Assembly (NCBI GenBank): GCA_030123625.1
Contig: CP126121.1
Coordinates: 3,698,179 to 3,762,178 of the forward strand
From: Nitrospira sp.
Lineage (GTDB): Bacteria > Nitrospirota > Nitrospiria > Nitrospirales > Nitrospiraceae
Direction: 5' to 3'
DNA length: 64,000 bases
Positions 33,446-43,495 of the stretch are shown here, piece by piece (position 1 is the stretch's first letter; every line of letters starts with the position of its first letter). The notes beneath the pieces are model-generated. The model saw nothing but the letters and a program-made list of their open reading frames with translations, made no database searches and was not told the DNA's origin. The translations under genes were made by a program, and so were the position numbers.

Positions 33446-34714
33446 TTACGATTGTCCCGACCGTCGTTTTGCCATGTTGAATTGCTGGTCTGATACGGCA
33501 TAAAGACCATAGGCCAGACCGAGCGGATTGTCGTATGTGTCAAAAAAATAGAGCCGAGTCTGCAGCAGCGCTTCGCTGATATTAATTTGCAGGCCAGCCG
33601 ACGCACTGGCGACTGCCTGTCCCTGCTGAACTGTTTGCTGTGTTTCAAGGAGCAGCAAACGTTTGTAAAACTCACGGGCAAACGCTGCTGCAAACCGGTC
33701 GGGCACAACGCATGCTGTAGCCACCACACTCCCGGCACCAAAGTCGAGCATGCCAGTTGGAAAGCTGATGGTCTGAAACTTCGCCGTGGGCGTCGCTGAT
33801 TCGCAGGCGTTCAGGAACACCAAAGGCTCGAGACGAAAGCCCCATGCCTGCTTGGCAATTATCCACTCGAGGGGGATCTCTATCCGATCAGTTCCGCCAG
33901 TCAGGCATAGGGAAGCTTGGGAAGCACCTCCTTCATCCGGGCTAGTGCAGTGGCAGGCAAAGTGGACGATGCCATACTGAAAGCGCTCGTCACTATGGAA
34001 GAATTGTAGGATTTCGTTCCTATCGAGCGCTCCCCCCGTGAGGGCTTTATCCAGGAGCTGCAGACTAACTTTCCGGCCCAAGCGGTCCGAGACCTGCGCC
34101 AACTGTGCAGTGAGCTGCTCGACCTCTTTGAGGGAATCCGGCAATTGGTTGTGAATGGCCGACAAAATGCCATCGTGAATGTCGATCCTATCAGAGCAGT
34201 TCTTGTTCCAGAAAGTCCGACCTAGTGGATAGCGGAACCCCCAAAACTGCTTCTTATCGAACTCCAACAGCGCGCTGTCATACAACATCTCCCAGAACAG
34301 GCAGTATTCGGGTGGGGTTCGAAAAGTAAAGCGCAGCCCGCGTCGGTTCCGGTCCCACTCGTTTTTCTCCAGGTTACCGAGACGCTGGCGAGCCTGCTGA
34401 TCCAACATTGTATTGTAGGCCATTTGGCCGGCCTGCATCAGCTCATTCCACCAGTCGCTGAGGTCGTATCCCTTCAAGTCCAACCCATCCTTGGCGTGCT
34501 GTTGGACCGTAATCCGTAGCTCGTCGAGTAGTTTTGTGAACCTTGGGTTGAAGTCTTTGGCAATGTCACCTTCCGTAAAGTTTCGGGGGAACTGCATACC
34601 CTCTAGCATAAGGTTCGATGCGCCAGGATAAAGCATCACCTGAACAGTGCGGCGGCCTTCCATCCGCTCTCTCTCCGAAGTGACTGTGCCAGCAACGGGC
34701 GTTGTCTCAGCCAT
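33446..34714 (-). CDS. CHAT-domain (caspase-like) protease
   Basis: About 422 residues from ATG 34714. The C-terminal half is a CHAT domain with the catalytic pair intact: His in IVHFACHC (about H255) and Cys in LVFLNACESA (about C304), followed by GMLDFGAGSVVATACVVPDRFAAAF. The N-terminal 200 residues are helical and share no motif I know. CHAT proteases cut partner proteins when activated by a sensor, as in the gRAMP/Craspase and gasdermin-type systems. Its start overlaps the stop of the giant STAND gene by eight bases, so that protein is the obvious sensor partner. Confidence 0.87.
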   Translation of the reverse strand: MAETTPVAGTVTSERERMEGRRTVQVMLYPGASNLMLEGMQFPRNFTEGDIAKDFNPRFTKLLDELRITVQQHAKDGLDLKGYDLSDWWNELMQAGQMAYNTMLDQQARQRLGNLEKNEWDRNRRGLRFTFRTPPEYCLFWEMLYDSALLEFDKKQFWGFRYPLGRTFWNKNCSDRIDIHDGILSAIHNQLPDSLKEVEQLTAQLAQVSDRLGRKVSLQLLDKALTGGALDRNEILQFFHSDERFQYGIVHFACHCTSPDEGGASQASLCLTGGTDRIEIPLEWIIAKQAWGFRLEPLVFLNACESATPTAKFQTISFPTGMLDFGAGSVVATACVVPDRFAAAFAREFYKRLLLLETQQTVQQGQAVASASAGLQINISEALLQTRLYFFDTYDNPLGLAYGLYAVSDQQFNMAKRRSGQS

Positions 34715-37700
34715 TGGCTTGTCCACTCGAGGGTTTCTCACCCACGTTCAAGCTCATTTGCAGCGTCTTCAAATGTTCATCACCCTGCAGAATCTGGGCG
34801 AGCAGTGGATATTGGCCGGATGCCACCGGCGTGAGCTCCACCGTAGCCTGATGCAATCTGCGGCTTACCGGGTGCATGGCGACTGGCTCGGGGAGGGTAG
34901 TCTGCAGGTCTGGGGCCAGAAATAGGGCTCGCAGTTCACCGTGTGGCGCTTCGGCCACAACCAGCCGGTCACGATACCACGCTGGCGGCTGGCTGCCCAG
35001 GGTGGCTCGAAAGCGGTAGGACTTGCCAGGGCGTAAGGGCTCGTCTGGATTCAAGCATTCAACTGTAGCGTACCCAGCACTAGCCTCTGGCACGTAGGGT
35101 GTGGCACGAGGATCACCAAACAATGTGTAGGCCAACCAGTCAGGCCGGTCGGGTAGCTCACGTTGCACAGCAAGGCGTGCTTGCCATACCGCCTCGCCCA
35201 GTCTCACTCCTCCCTCCAGAAGGTCGTAGAAGTTTGTCCAGAATGCTCGATCGGCAACATCACAGGTAGGCCACCAAGGTCCTAACACGGCACTAGCCCC
35301 AGCTCGGAGGAAGGGCAGTACGCGATCTGGCAGGATCCAGCCATCAGTAGCTTCACTGCCGCTTGAATCGGGTGCGTCAAGGATACTCAGAGTGACTACC
35401 GGTCGCTTGGCGCGGAGGTCTAGCTGCGCCCGTGGCGTTTCCTCTTCTGGAGTGCGAGTGCGCACTACGCTATCTTTTGGCCTGATATCGAGTTGGCTCG
35501 TCAGCTGTTCCATGTGGCGCAAGATATGTAGCGCGTACACTGTAGTATCTGGCTTGATGACGTTGATGATCCCCTCCGCGCCAGCCGCTCTAAGGAGGGT
35601 GCGCCAAGCATTGAGCTCCTCATCCAGCTCTTCTTCACCGGCTTGAAGTGTCTTGTAGTGAGCCAGTGCCACGTCACCTACAGGAACCTCGCCATACAGG
35701 GGCCGCCCCAGTCCCTCGACCCACCGGCTCAAACGGTAGCGTTCTGCCCAAAAGATTTGAGCTGCTTCTTCAGCACGATAAGTCACCATCAACTCCCAAG
35801 GCAGCCAAACACCCTCGTCCTCAATAATGAGCCATGTCGGAGGCAGCTTGCCGGACCCGCGGCGCTCCTGCCAGACCGCTTCGGCCTTCCGAAGATACTC
35901 GCGCCAAGTCGCTGCCTCCGTGGTAGGGAAGAGGTGATCGTACAAGTAACGCCCCAGTGAGATCATCCGCTCGCGGCCATCTTCTGGTTGGAGCCCTGCC
36001 GCCGCCTTTACTGTTCCTCGCACCAGTGTTTGGATCCGCCGAAGGTCGGAGTCGTGGAGCACCACTTTGCCCACAATCTCATTTTGGACTTGCAAGTCGG
36101 GCACCCGGCTGGTGAGACGGTAGGTCAGGTGGTGTGAGCTGTCGTCGCCCTCTGGCTGGTCCAATTCTACCCGCAGCACAAACTCGGGTCTGGCTGCCAC
36201 GCGAACGTCCAATGTGGGAAGGATGGATGGGCGTTCACCGCTAGCAAGCGGCGGAGACACCATGATGGATATGTTGCTGTTCACAGGGATAAGGCGATCG
36301 TCGGCAAAAAAGTTGAAGCTGCAGGATCGCACACCAGGCAGGGTTGCCTGGAGCTGTATAGCTGCTACCAGAGGTTGATCACTGCCAGGGGTCACAACGA
36401 TCGATGCCGCTCCTGGTTCGATGACTTGGAGGCCTGTACTACTGGCGGCGAAGCAGTGTAGCTCGCCCACACCGGTCGGCAACTCAAAGGACTCGGGACT
36501 GCCAGCTGTTGCCGTCTGCAACTCGATCTGCACTCGGATTCGCTCGCCGACGGTGTATGTGGGGCGATTAGTCGCGAGGAGTAAACGGTACGCTGGCACG
36601 TGAGGCGCTTCGGCTTCGTGCACCTCCGCAATGAGTTGTTCAAGCGCCCAAATCTGTACTACTTGGTCGACAGCCACGGCGAGAGTGCGTCCGTCAGGCG
36701 CGAGGGCGACGTCGCCGACCTCTCCGGAGAAGTTCCTGCTGCTTATCTGCTGCCCGCTCATCAGGTCCCACACCTTGAGCGTCTTGTCCAGCGAAGTGGA
36801 AATAACCCTCCCTCCATCGGGCGTCACCGCCACCGCCGTGACCCCACCCGTATGACCCATTAGGGGAGCGTGTAGCGAATGGCCGGTCGCCAAGTCCCAC
36901 ACCTGGAGCGTATGGTCCGAAGAGCCTGAGATTACATAGCGCCCATCGGGCGTCACCGCCACCGCCGTGACCCCACCCGTATGGCCCATTAGGGGACCGT
37001 GTAGCGGACGACGGGTTCCCAAGTCCCACACCTGGAGCGTATGGTCCGAAGAGCCTGAGATTACATAGCGCCCATCGGGCGTCACCGCCACCGCCGTGAC
37101 TTCATCCGTATGGCCCATTAGGGGACCGTGTAGCGGACGACGGGTTCCCAAGTCCCACACCTGGAGCAAATGGTCCGAAGAGCCTGAGATTACATAGCGC
37201 CCATCGGGCGTCACCGCCACCGCCGTGACTTCATCCGTATGGCCCATTAGGGGACCGTGTAGCGGACGACGGGTTCCCAAGTCCCACACCTGGAGCAAAT
37301 GGTCCGAAGAGCCTGAGATTACATAGCGCCCATCGGGCGTCACCCCCACTGCCGTAACTTCACCTGTATGGCCAAGCAAGTTCGCGCGTTCGGAGCGTGT
37401 AGTCACATTCCATATCCGTAAGCTACAATCAGCACTTCCAGACACCAGGAACTGGCCGTCAGGGCTGAATACGAGAGCCTCAACGTCCTGCGTGTGACCG
37501 CGCAGCCTTCGATATGGTGGGAGCAATTTACGGATTGCATCCAAAGGCATCCGGTCCTCTGATGCCTCGGCAATTAAGCGATAAAGTGATTCGCGATCTA
37601 CCTCCAATAAGTCTGTGATCCATTTCGTAGCGAGAGCATCCCGTAGAGCCAACAATCCTGCGAGTAAATGCTGGGGGCCAATCGAGGTCCCACCCGTACG

Positions 37701-40700
37701 GTTGGCTATTATCAACGCTTCTTGCACAGCTTTCTGCACATTGTCCGAAAGTGGCAAGCGATGGAGAGCATCTTGCCTGACCCCACTTTGTGCCTGTTGT
37801 TCTGTACCCTCCGTGGGTTCAAATGGGTGCGCGAAATGATCCCTTTGCCACCGGGCAACTGCCGCCGAAACAAGAGTCGCAAGTTCGTGCGAAGTTGTGA
37901 ATGTGTTAATTGCGAGTTCTGAAGCAACTCTTTCTCTAAACGCTTTGATAGAGGCAACATCTTGGTCGACATATTTCTCTGGCCAAGGTGCCCGTTCATC
38001 CAATAAGAATACGAGCCGTGGAAGCCTCGATTCACTGGCCGCATCAAATTCAAGCTCCGTGATGGATCGACTATACCCATCCGGTATGTATCCATAGCGC
38101 CATGCGATTACACCGATATAAATATCGGCTGCTCGAATATCAGCAATGCATCTCTCCATTGGTCGCTGGTCGGTAGCCACATAGTCTTCCATCGCGATAA
38201 TGTCGCAGCCGAGCCGACGCAAGGCTTCGTAAACAACTTGCCGTTCTGCTTTCAGATCTATGTACGTCGACGAAAGGTATATCCGGGTGGCAACGTCTCG
38301 CTGCGCCAAACCATACCTTGTAATATCCTCCATCCGTACATTTGTAGCAGTCGTCTGATTGGCCAGCACCTCCAATCCGGAGCGGATGGTGCTGGCGTCT
38401 TCTGCCAAGGTCAACATTCGATGCGTGAGGCCCTCTTCGTCCTGGTACAACCCGGCTAGTAGAGATGTGGAATACAGCTTGGGTGCCCCTGTGGCCCTCC
38501 CCCAATTCTCAGCCCATTTCAGTGCATCTCGAGACGAAGTTGAGAGCTTGGCGAACAGCTCGTCTAAAACAAGACGTGCTTCATGTTCTGCGATACGCAC
38601 GCGTATCGGTGCCAGGTCAATCCAGAATTCTTGGGCTGCAGATTGATCGGATAAGAATGTTACGATTGAGGAATGGTACAAGCTGTAACGACGGTCGGAT
38701 ATTACGAGAAGTTGTCGAAGGTGAATCAGGGCATCATGAACATCCCCGTGATAGATGCCAGTTATCTGCCCCAATTGTTCTGATGTCACTGGAGCCTGAA
38801 CAGCAGCTAAGACGCCAAGAATTGGACGATATAGTGCCCTCCATTTCTGCTCACCGTGATCCCTTATTAGGGTTCGCAGGAATTCATGGTATGTGTCGGT
38901 CAACCCCCTGGGCGGTGCCTCGAAGTCATCGACACGGTGTGTCCCGGCTGCGATACTCCTCAGAAGGAGAACGACGTACAGGAAGTTGCCCCCGCTGGCT
39001 GCGGTGATTCGTTCGATAAAAATCTCTGTGGGCATTCGTTGATCTGCTAGCCGGGAGCGAAAAATCTCGGATGCTGCCAATTGACCATTGACGTAGTGGC
39101 GAATATCTTCGAGATTCTCGTGTCTACCAGCGTCCAGCAGAAGCTGGTGACTTTGTTCCGTCTCAATGCGGTGCAGCACCGTCACTGCTGGCCGCGAGGT
39201 CAACACAAAGCGCACTTGGGAGGGCATATCTGAGCTGTTGGCCAGTAGGTCGACGATTGTCTCCCGGCCTCGATATTCCAATCCTTCGTCTAGGCCATCT
39301 ACAACGATCACCACCGGTATCGAGGGGTTGGTCCGTCTCAGGGGTTCGACCAAGAACCGGCGGAAAATCTCATGAATCGGAGCCTTAGGCAGCAGCACCT
39401 TGTCGACCTGTACGCTTTGCAACATCGCTCCGGGCTCCATGCTCCCTATGGACAGCGAGATCTGCGCTCGAGGTAACGGTTTGCCCAGGTCCAGGGTGCC
39501 GATTTTGATCCCGACGACTTTCCCTCCGGCCCCAATTTTCTTGACAGACTGGCTTACATCGATCGTCGGACCGTCGCCTTGTAACAAGGCCGGGCCGAAA
39601 CCTGGCAGCGAACGGATCAGTTGAAGAATGATCGATTGGAGAAATGCTCGAGGATCAACCGTCTCGGGACGGCTTGCGTCACAGAAATGGTGTGCGGCTA
39701 TGCGGTGGACTTGGGTCAGCCGGGAAGCCAGGGCGGTCTTGCCGCTACCTGGACCGCCAATAATCATGAAGAACCGGGGACCAGCTGGGTCTGCCAGCCA
39801 GCGTTCGATCTCAGCCAACGCCCAATGACGGCCGGTGAAGTCCCGAGTGTGGTTGGCAATGAAGTTAGAGAAGTCGATTCCGGCAACATCTTTTTGCTGT
39901 TCGCTTTCTTCTGTGAATTCCTTCATGGCTGCTGTGGCCCTAGGGTCGCTGCCCATCTTGCCCAGTGCCTCTGCAGCCGTCCGGCGTACGGAGGCGTTCT
40001 CATCCCTGAGCCTCCCAACTAATTCTGGCACGGCTCCAACATCCCCCAGCTTGCCCAGCGCTTCTGCAGCCGTGCGGCGTACGGAGACGTTCTCATCGCT
40101 GAGCGCAGTAACCAGGGCCGGCACGGCTGCAACATCCCCCAGCTTGCCCAGTGCTTCTGCAGCCTTTGTGCGCACGGACACATCAGTATCTCTGAGCGCC
40201 TGTCTCTGTTCCCCTAACTGTCGAGCAGCTTCTAAATCACGCTGTCTGCGCGCTTCCTGCTCCGCACGATCGTGATCGCGGTGTTCAATACTCTTTTGAA
40301 TAAATTCTTTTTCTTCTGAGGTTAGATCCTGAGGCCTCCTATCTAACCAAGCCTCAGCTTCTGCCAGAAGAGCTCCTCGTAAAAAGGCTCCCTCATCGCG
40401 ACCGACCTGGACCCATTCTTCCACGCGCGATCGTAGTCTTTGTCGCCATACCAAGAACCCCCGATCCTCCTGTAGCCATTGCTGCAATCGGAACCACGAG
40501 CGGATGAGCGCTTCGTGGGCAATCTCCAGAGTCGGGCCGTCAGCTTCGTCGCGGATTATAAGCAAGCGTGCCGTGACAAAACGTTCCAGCACAATATGGA
40601 TAGAGCTAGGCAGGTTGTTCCACAGAACTGCTTGTTTCATATACCGGTCGTTATCATGCACCCGGACCATGGCCAGGAACGCGGTTCGTAGATCGGTCGT

Positions 40701-42056
40701 CTCCTTCTCGGACAGCGTCCTGGAAGTCAGGACTGCTTCCGCTGCTCTGGCGATGCACCCGTCGAGTCCTCCCAGTTGGTCGCGATATTTCTCAAGCGTC
40801 AGGAGCTTGTCCTGGCCATAGCCCTCGTAGAGTTCACGGAGTGTAAAGGCGAGCAGGGGCAAGGCATCCGCTGTTTTCGTATCGCGGATCATGGCCTGGA
40901 CCAGGCCTGTTCCTAGCTCCATGCCAGCGACGCGTGCCGGACCTTCAATCACTGCCACGAAGTCGTCGACAGCCATCAGTGGGATGGGAAACACCTCGAC
41001 CCTCCACCATCGCATGGCTGGGTGGTCCTGAAACAAGCCTAAAAAATCCGAGCGCAACGTGGTCAGCACCAGGAGACCGCTGTTCTCGCGGTCGAGAACC
41101 GCACGTAGAAACCCTAGAAACCGGGCCGCTTCTTCATTGGCATCAGTGGCCAGTAGTTCCTCGTACTGATCGATCATCAGAAGTACGGTCGCCTCTTGTG
41201 ACCCGGCGTTCGCACGTAATTCCTCGATCAAATCCAGGAACATATCGACGGCCTGTTTTGTGTCGTGCTCCTTCCATCGGATTCGGTCCCTGATATGTGC
41301 CACGTCCGCTCGTGTGCTTCTCCCCGCTTGCGTGATCTGACTAAACCTTTGGCTGAGGACACGTGCCAACTCATCAAACGGGGTCCTGAGCGGCCGGAAT
41401 GGGTCGATCACCAACCATCGTGGGTCCCGCTTCAGCCTAGGGAGCAGCCCTGCGCGCATCAAGGACGACTTGCCACTACCCGAAGCGCCAAGCATGACGA
41501 TGAGCCGAGCCCCACCGAACTGTTGCAGACGGTTCAGCAGGGCTTGTCCCTCGATGATTTCCTTTTCGCGTCCGAAAAAGATGGCAGCGTCCTGTTCCTG
41601 AAAGGCCGGCAGGCCTGGATAGGGCGGTCTCGTACCGTCCCAGTCGAACAGGTCCTTCGGGTCCAGTCCGGCAAGCAGGAGTTCCTTCTTCAACCGCTGG
41701 TACGCCTCCTCCCAACCGGTCGTGGCATCGATGACCTGTTTACCTAAGAGAATTGGATCGACCCTGGCGTCGTCGATTTTGATCGGAAGCACTGGCTTGC
41801 CCAGCGCCTTGGCATGGGTTATCTCGGCAAAGCACCATCGCGACGCCATGGACGCGTGGCTGCAGAGGACAATCACCGCTCGGCATTCGCGCAACCTCGC
41901 GTACAAGTCTTTTTCCCAATCCCGTCCCGCGGGAATCCCGTTCTCCGGATCGAAGTCAAGGAAGACGGACCCGTGGCCCCACTGTTCCAAGCGAGCCTTC
42001 ACTTGCTCGGCAATGGCGATGTCACGGCTGCTAAGGCTGAGGTAGATGGTACTCAT
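34707..42056 (-). CDS. giant NLR-like protein: TIR, two NTPase modules, HEAT, DUF4062, WD40, degenerate CHAT
   Basis: A 2449-residue protein from ATG 42056 (an upstream ATG at 42095 is possible). Domains in order: TIR, residues 1-105, with STIYLSLSSRD and the putative catalytic Glu in RWCFAEI (E78); nSTAND-type NTPase with PYPGLPAFQEQD, Walker A LGASGSGKSS (190-198) and Walker B LLMIDQYEELL; HEAT repeats (about 612-702); second NTPase with IGGPGSGKTAL (about 766-774) and VVIVVDGLDEG; DUF4062-like TRIYLSSTYIDLKAE (from about 1257); a Clp-N-like helical block (about 1430-1495); seven WD40 repeats (about 1510-1813); an Ig-like stretch; and a CHAT-like fold (about 2170-2320) whose Cys site reads LSILDAPDSSG, so it is probably inactive. 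It looks like an infection sensor and scaffold. Its 3' end overlaps the CHAT protease gene. Confidence 0.85.
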   Translation of the reverse strand: MSTIYLSLSSRDIAIAEQVKARLEQWGHGSVFLDFDPENGIPAGRDWEKDLYARLRECRAVIVLCSHASMASRWCFAEITHAKALGKPVLPIKIDDARVDPILLGKQVIDATTGWEEAYQRLKKELLLAGLDPKDLFDWDGTRPPYPGLPAFQEQDAAIFFGREKEIIEGQALLNRLQQFGGARLIVMLGASGSGKSSLMRAGLLPRLKRDPRWLVIDPFRPLRTPFDELARVLSQRFSQITQAGRSTRADVAHIRDRIRWKEHDTKQAVDMFLDLIEELRANAGSQEATVLLMIDQYEELLATDANEEAARFLGFLRAVLDRENSGLLVLTTLRSDFLGLFQDHPAMRWWRVEVFPIPLMAVDDFVAVIEGPARVAGMELGTGLVQAMIRDTKTADALPLLAFTLRELYEGYGQDKLLTLEKYRDQLGGLDGCIARAAEAVLTSRTLSEKETTDLRTAFLAMVRVHDNDRYMKQAVLWNNLPSSIHIVLERFVTARLLIIRDEADGPTLEIAHEALIRSWFRLQQWLQEDRGFLVWRQRLRSRVEEWVQVGRDEGAFLRGALLAEAEAWLDRRPQDLTSEEKEFIQKSIEHRDHDRAEQEARRQRDLEAARQLGEQRQALRDTDVSVRTKAAEALGKLGDVAAVPALVTALSDENVSVRRTAAEALGKLGDVGAVPELVGRLRDENASVRRTAAEALGKMGSDPRATAAMKEFTEESEQQKDVAGIDFSNFIANHTRDFTGRHWALAEIERWLADPAGPRFFMIIGGPGSGKTALASRLTQVHRIAAHHFCDASRPETVDPRAFLQSIILQLIRSLPGFGPALLQGDGPTIDVSQSVKKIGAGGKVVGIKIGTLDLGKPLPRAQISLSIGSMEPGAMLQSVQVDKVLLPKAPIHEIFRRFLVEPLRRTNPSIPVVIVVDGLDEGLEYRGRETIVDLLANSSDMPSQVRFVLTSRPAVTVLHRIETEQSHQLLLDAGRHENLEDIRHYVNGQLAASEIFRSRLADQRMPTEIFIERITAASGGNFLYVVLLLRSIAAGTHRVDDFEAPPRGLTDTYHEFLRTLIRDHGEQKWRALYRPILGVLAAVQAPVTSEQLGQITGIYHGDVHDALIHLRQLLVISDRRYSLYHSSIVTFLSDQSAAQEFWIDLAPIRVRIAEHEARLVLDELFAKLSTSSRDALKWAENWGRATGAPKLYSTSLLAGLYQDEEGLTHRMLTLAEDASTIRSGLEVLANQTTATNVRMEDITRYGLAQRDVATRIYLSSTYIDLKAERQVVYEALRRLGCDIIAMEDYVATDQRPMERCIADIRAADIYIGVIAWRYGYIPDGYSRSITELEFDAASESRLPRLVFLLDERAPWPEKYVDQDVASIKAFRERVASELAINTFTTSHELATLVSAAVARWQRDHFAHPFEPTEGTEQQAQSGVRQDALHRLPLSDNVQKAVQEALIIANRTGGTSIGPQHLLAGLLALRDALATKWITDLLEVDRESLYRLIAEASEDRMPLDAIRKLLPPYRRLRGHTQDVEALVFSPDGQFLVSGSADCSLRIWNVTTRSERANLLGHTGEVTAVGVTPDGRYVISGSSDHLLQVWDLGTRRPLHGPLMGHTDEVTAVAVTPDGRYVISGSSDHLLQVWDLGTRRPLHGPLMGHTDEVTAVAVTPDGRYVISGSSDHTLQVWDLGTRRPLHGPLMGHTGGVTAVAVTPDGRYVISGSSDHTLQVWDLATGHSLHAPLMGHTGGVTAVAVTPDGGRVISTSLDKTLKVWDLMSGQQISSRNFSGEVGDVALAPDGRTLAVAVDQVVQIWALEQLIAEVHEAEAPHVPAYRLLLATNRPTYTVGERIRVQIELQTATAGSPESFELPTGVGELHCFAASSTGLQVIEPGAASIVVTPGSDQPLVAAIQLQATLPGVRSCSFNFFADDRLIPVNSNISIMVSPPLASGERPSILPTLDVRVAARPEFVLRVELDQPEGDDSSHHLTYRLTSRVPDLQVQNEIVGKVVLHDSDLRRIQTLVRGTVKAAAGLQPEDGRERMISLGRYLYDHLFPTTEAATWREYLRKAEAVWQERRGSGKLPPTWLIIEDEGVWLPWELMVTYRAEEAAQIFWAERYRLSRWVEGLGRPLYGEVPVGDVALAHYKTLQAGEEELDEELNAWRTLLRAAGAEGIINVIKPDTTVYALHILRHMEQLTSQLDIRPKDSVVRTRTPEEETPRAQLDLRAKRPVVTLSILDAPDSSGSEATDGWILPDRVLPFLRAGASAVLGPWWPTCDVADRAFWTNFYDLLEGGVRLGEAVWQARLAVQRELPDRPDWLAYTLFGDPRATPYVPEASAGYATVECLNPDEPLRPGKSYRFRATLGSQPPAWYRDRLVVAEAPHGELRALFLAPDLQTTLPEPVAMHPVSRRLHQATVELTPVASGQYPLLAQILQGDEHLKTLQMSLNVGEKPSSGQANG
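36802..37370 (-). repeat. 129-base tandem repeats encoding WD40 units
   Basis: Units of 129 bases (43 codons) begin with the phrase ATTACATAGC at 36931, 37060, 37189 and 37318, with a more diverged unit before them. The central copies differ at only a few positions (for instance GTA versus AAA before TGGTCCG). Such identity is much higher than between ordinary WD40 repeats. Confidence 0.92.
39957..40205 (-). repeat. 93-base tandem repeats encoding HEAT units
   Basis: Units of 93 bases (31 codons) begin with CTTGCCCAG at 39957, 40050 and 40143. The protein unit reads VRRTAAEALGKLGDV in each. The copies are nearly identical in sequence. Confidence 0.9.
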
Positions 42057-42199
42057 GAGGTCCCAATGCAATTGGCAAGGGATACGCAAAAACAAACATT
42101 AGATATATTCTTAGGTCGTCAACGGCATTGGCATGTGTATCTTGTCCTTGCAGCCGCAGGGTCATGCAGACCCCCCGGCTAACTTTCACAATCCAACTA

Positions 42200-43495
42200 T
42201 CAATTCGCAATCTGATTCTGCTTACAGATCAGATCTTTCCAGCCCATTCCGGCCATCTCGACATCGTCGTAGTACTTCGAGCATCCCTCGTATGGGAAGT
42301 AGACGGACAAGCCATGCGCGTTGGGTAGAACTCTTCCGGTGACGTTAGCGATGATCGGTGTGCCAGAAGCCGACTGCTTCAGGCTCAGCCGTAGTCCCTT
42401 AATTCCGGCCATCAGCACGTCGTCACCACCGTATTCTGCTTCCAGGAGTTCGAGGAAATTGTACAAATCCATGTAGTCACGGTCGCGGAAGCGCTGGACC
42501 CGCTTGAGCGCCCGGCCGATGGCTCGCTCGACCTGGAAATCGGCCTCGTAGTGCGCTGTCAGGGCTCGCGCCAGCTTGCCCATCTGTACACCCAGGTCCT
42601 TCATCGTCGAGAGGTCGATGGCCGATTGGGTGATGGATCCACCACCTCCCCGTGTCAGACCCATGTAAAAGGCGCCATACTCCTGGACGATGTGCGCACC
42701 CAGTTCACGAGATGACATATCCGGTTTGGCTACCAGTTCGCGTAAAATAGCCGCGTAAGGCCAGCCTTCACCCGGCTCGACTTCCTGGGAACCTACCATG
42801 ACTTCGGCACAGTCGCGCAATTGGTGGGCCACCTCGACCATGCTCATCAGGCAGGCATCCATACCCAATAGCGAGATTGGTTGCCCTATCGCAGTCTCAG
42901 CGTTCTGTAAAGCCTCCACCATCTTCCGGTTGTCAAGGAAGTCCATGGAAGAGTCGTCGTAGCAGATGCCGCGCGTCTCGTCGTTCTCGATCGCCATAAT
43001 GTCACCGGCGGTCGTCAAGAATAGGGATTTACGCAGGAGTTTCTCTCCCCGAGTGCCGGCCCGTATTTCACCTCCTTTGACGGCTTTCTCCACCTTCTCA
43101 CGGTAACGTGCATAAAGATCGTCCTCCTTCCAGCCGGTGCCATGGTTCCACAACACGAGTGCGTAGCGTTCAGCGGGGTAGTTGGACGCAGCCCATACGA
43201 TGAAATCGGTAAGATTCTTGGGATCGCCTGTGTTGACCGGTGGTACTTTTTGGACGAGCTTGCCGCATGGTTTGGAGCCGTCGATGAAGAAACGAGGAGT
43301 GAATTGCTGGTTCTTGAGCGTGTCATACTGTGCAACAACGGTGACCTGATCTGTGGAGCCTACTGACGTCATATCAGCCAAGTTGCGCCAGCCAAAGGCC
43401 TGGAGGTCGTACATGAGTTGCCGTCCGTCGTCAAAAATCTTGCCGTTGTCGCCAGCCATGTAGACCATCAAGGTCCATTTTACCTTCGTGTTCAT
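42200..43495 (-). CDS. clostripain-like cysteine protease (peptidase C11)
   Basis: A 431-residue C11 peptidase. It opens WTLMVYMAGDN as family members do; the catalytic His is H118 in LVLWNHGTGW and the catalytic Cys is C215 in LLGMDACLMSM. EVMVGSQEVEPGEGWPY and a C-terminal VYFPYEG follow. No signal peptide is present, unlike secreted clostripains, so it acts inside the cell. C11 proteases cut after Arg or Lys and are often zymogens. The start overlaps the stop of the small upstream gene as ATGA. About 140 bases separate its stop from the giant gene. Confidence 0.9.
   Translation of the reverse strand: MNTKVKWTLMVYMAGDNGKIFDDGRQLMYDLQAFGWRNLADMTSVGSTDQVTVVAQYDTLKNQQFTPRFFIDGSKPCGKLVQKVPPVNTGDPKNLTDFIVWAASNYPAERYALVLWNHGTGWKEDDLYARYREKVEKAVKGGEIRAGTRGEKLLRKSLFLTTAGDIMAIENDETRGICYDDSSMDFLDNRKMVEALQNAETAIGQPISLLGMDACLMSMVEVAHQLRDCAEVMVGSQEVEPGEGWPYAAILRELVAKPDMSSRELGAHIVQEYGAFYMGLTRGGGGSITQSAIDLSTMKDLGVQMGKLARALTAHYEADFQVERAIGRALKRVQRFRDRDYMDLYNFLELLEAEYGGDDVLMAGIKGLRLSLKQSASGTPIIANVTGRVLPNAHGLSVYFPYEGCSKYYDDVEMAGMGWKDLICKQNQIAN

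Noticed and set aside
33436..33741. N-terminal extension of the coiled-coil protein
   Set aside because: It lies entirely within the 3' part of the CHAT gene and is Cys/Arg-rich; ATG 33435 gives a normal start after the CHAT stop.
36802..37370. CRISPR-like array
   Set aside because: The regular repeats are 129 bases, in frame and encode WD40 blades; there are no unique spacers of constant length.
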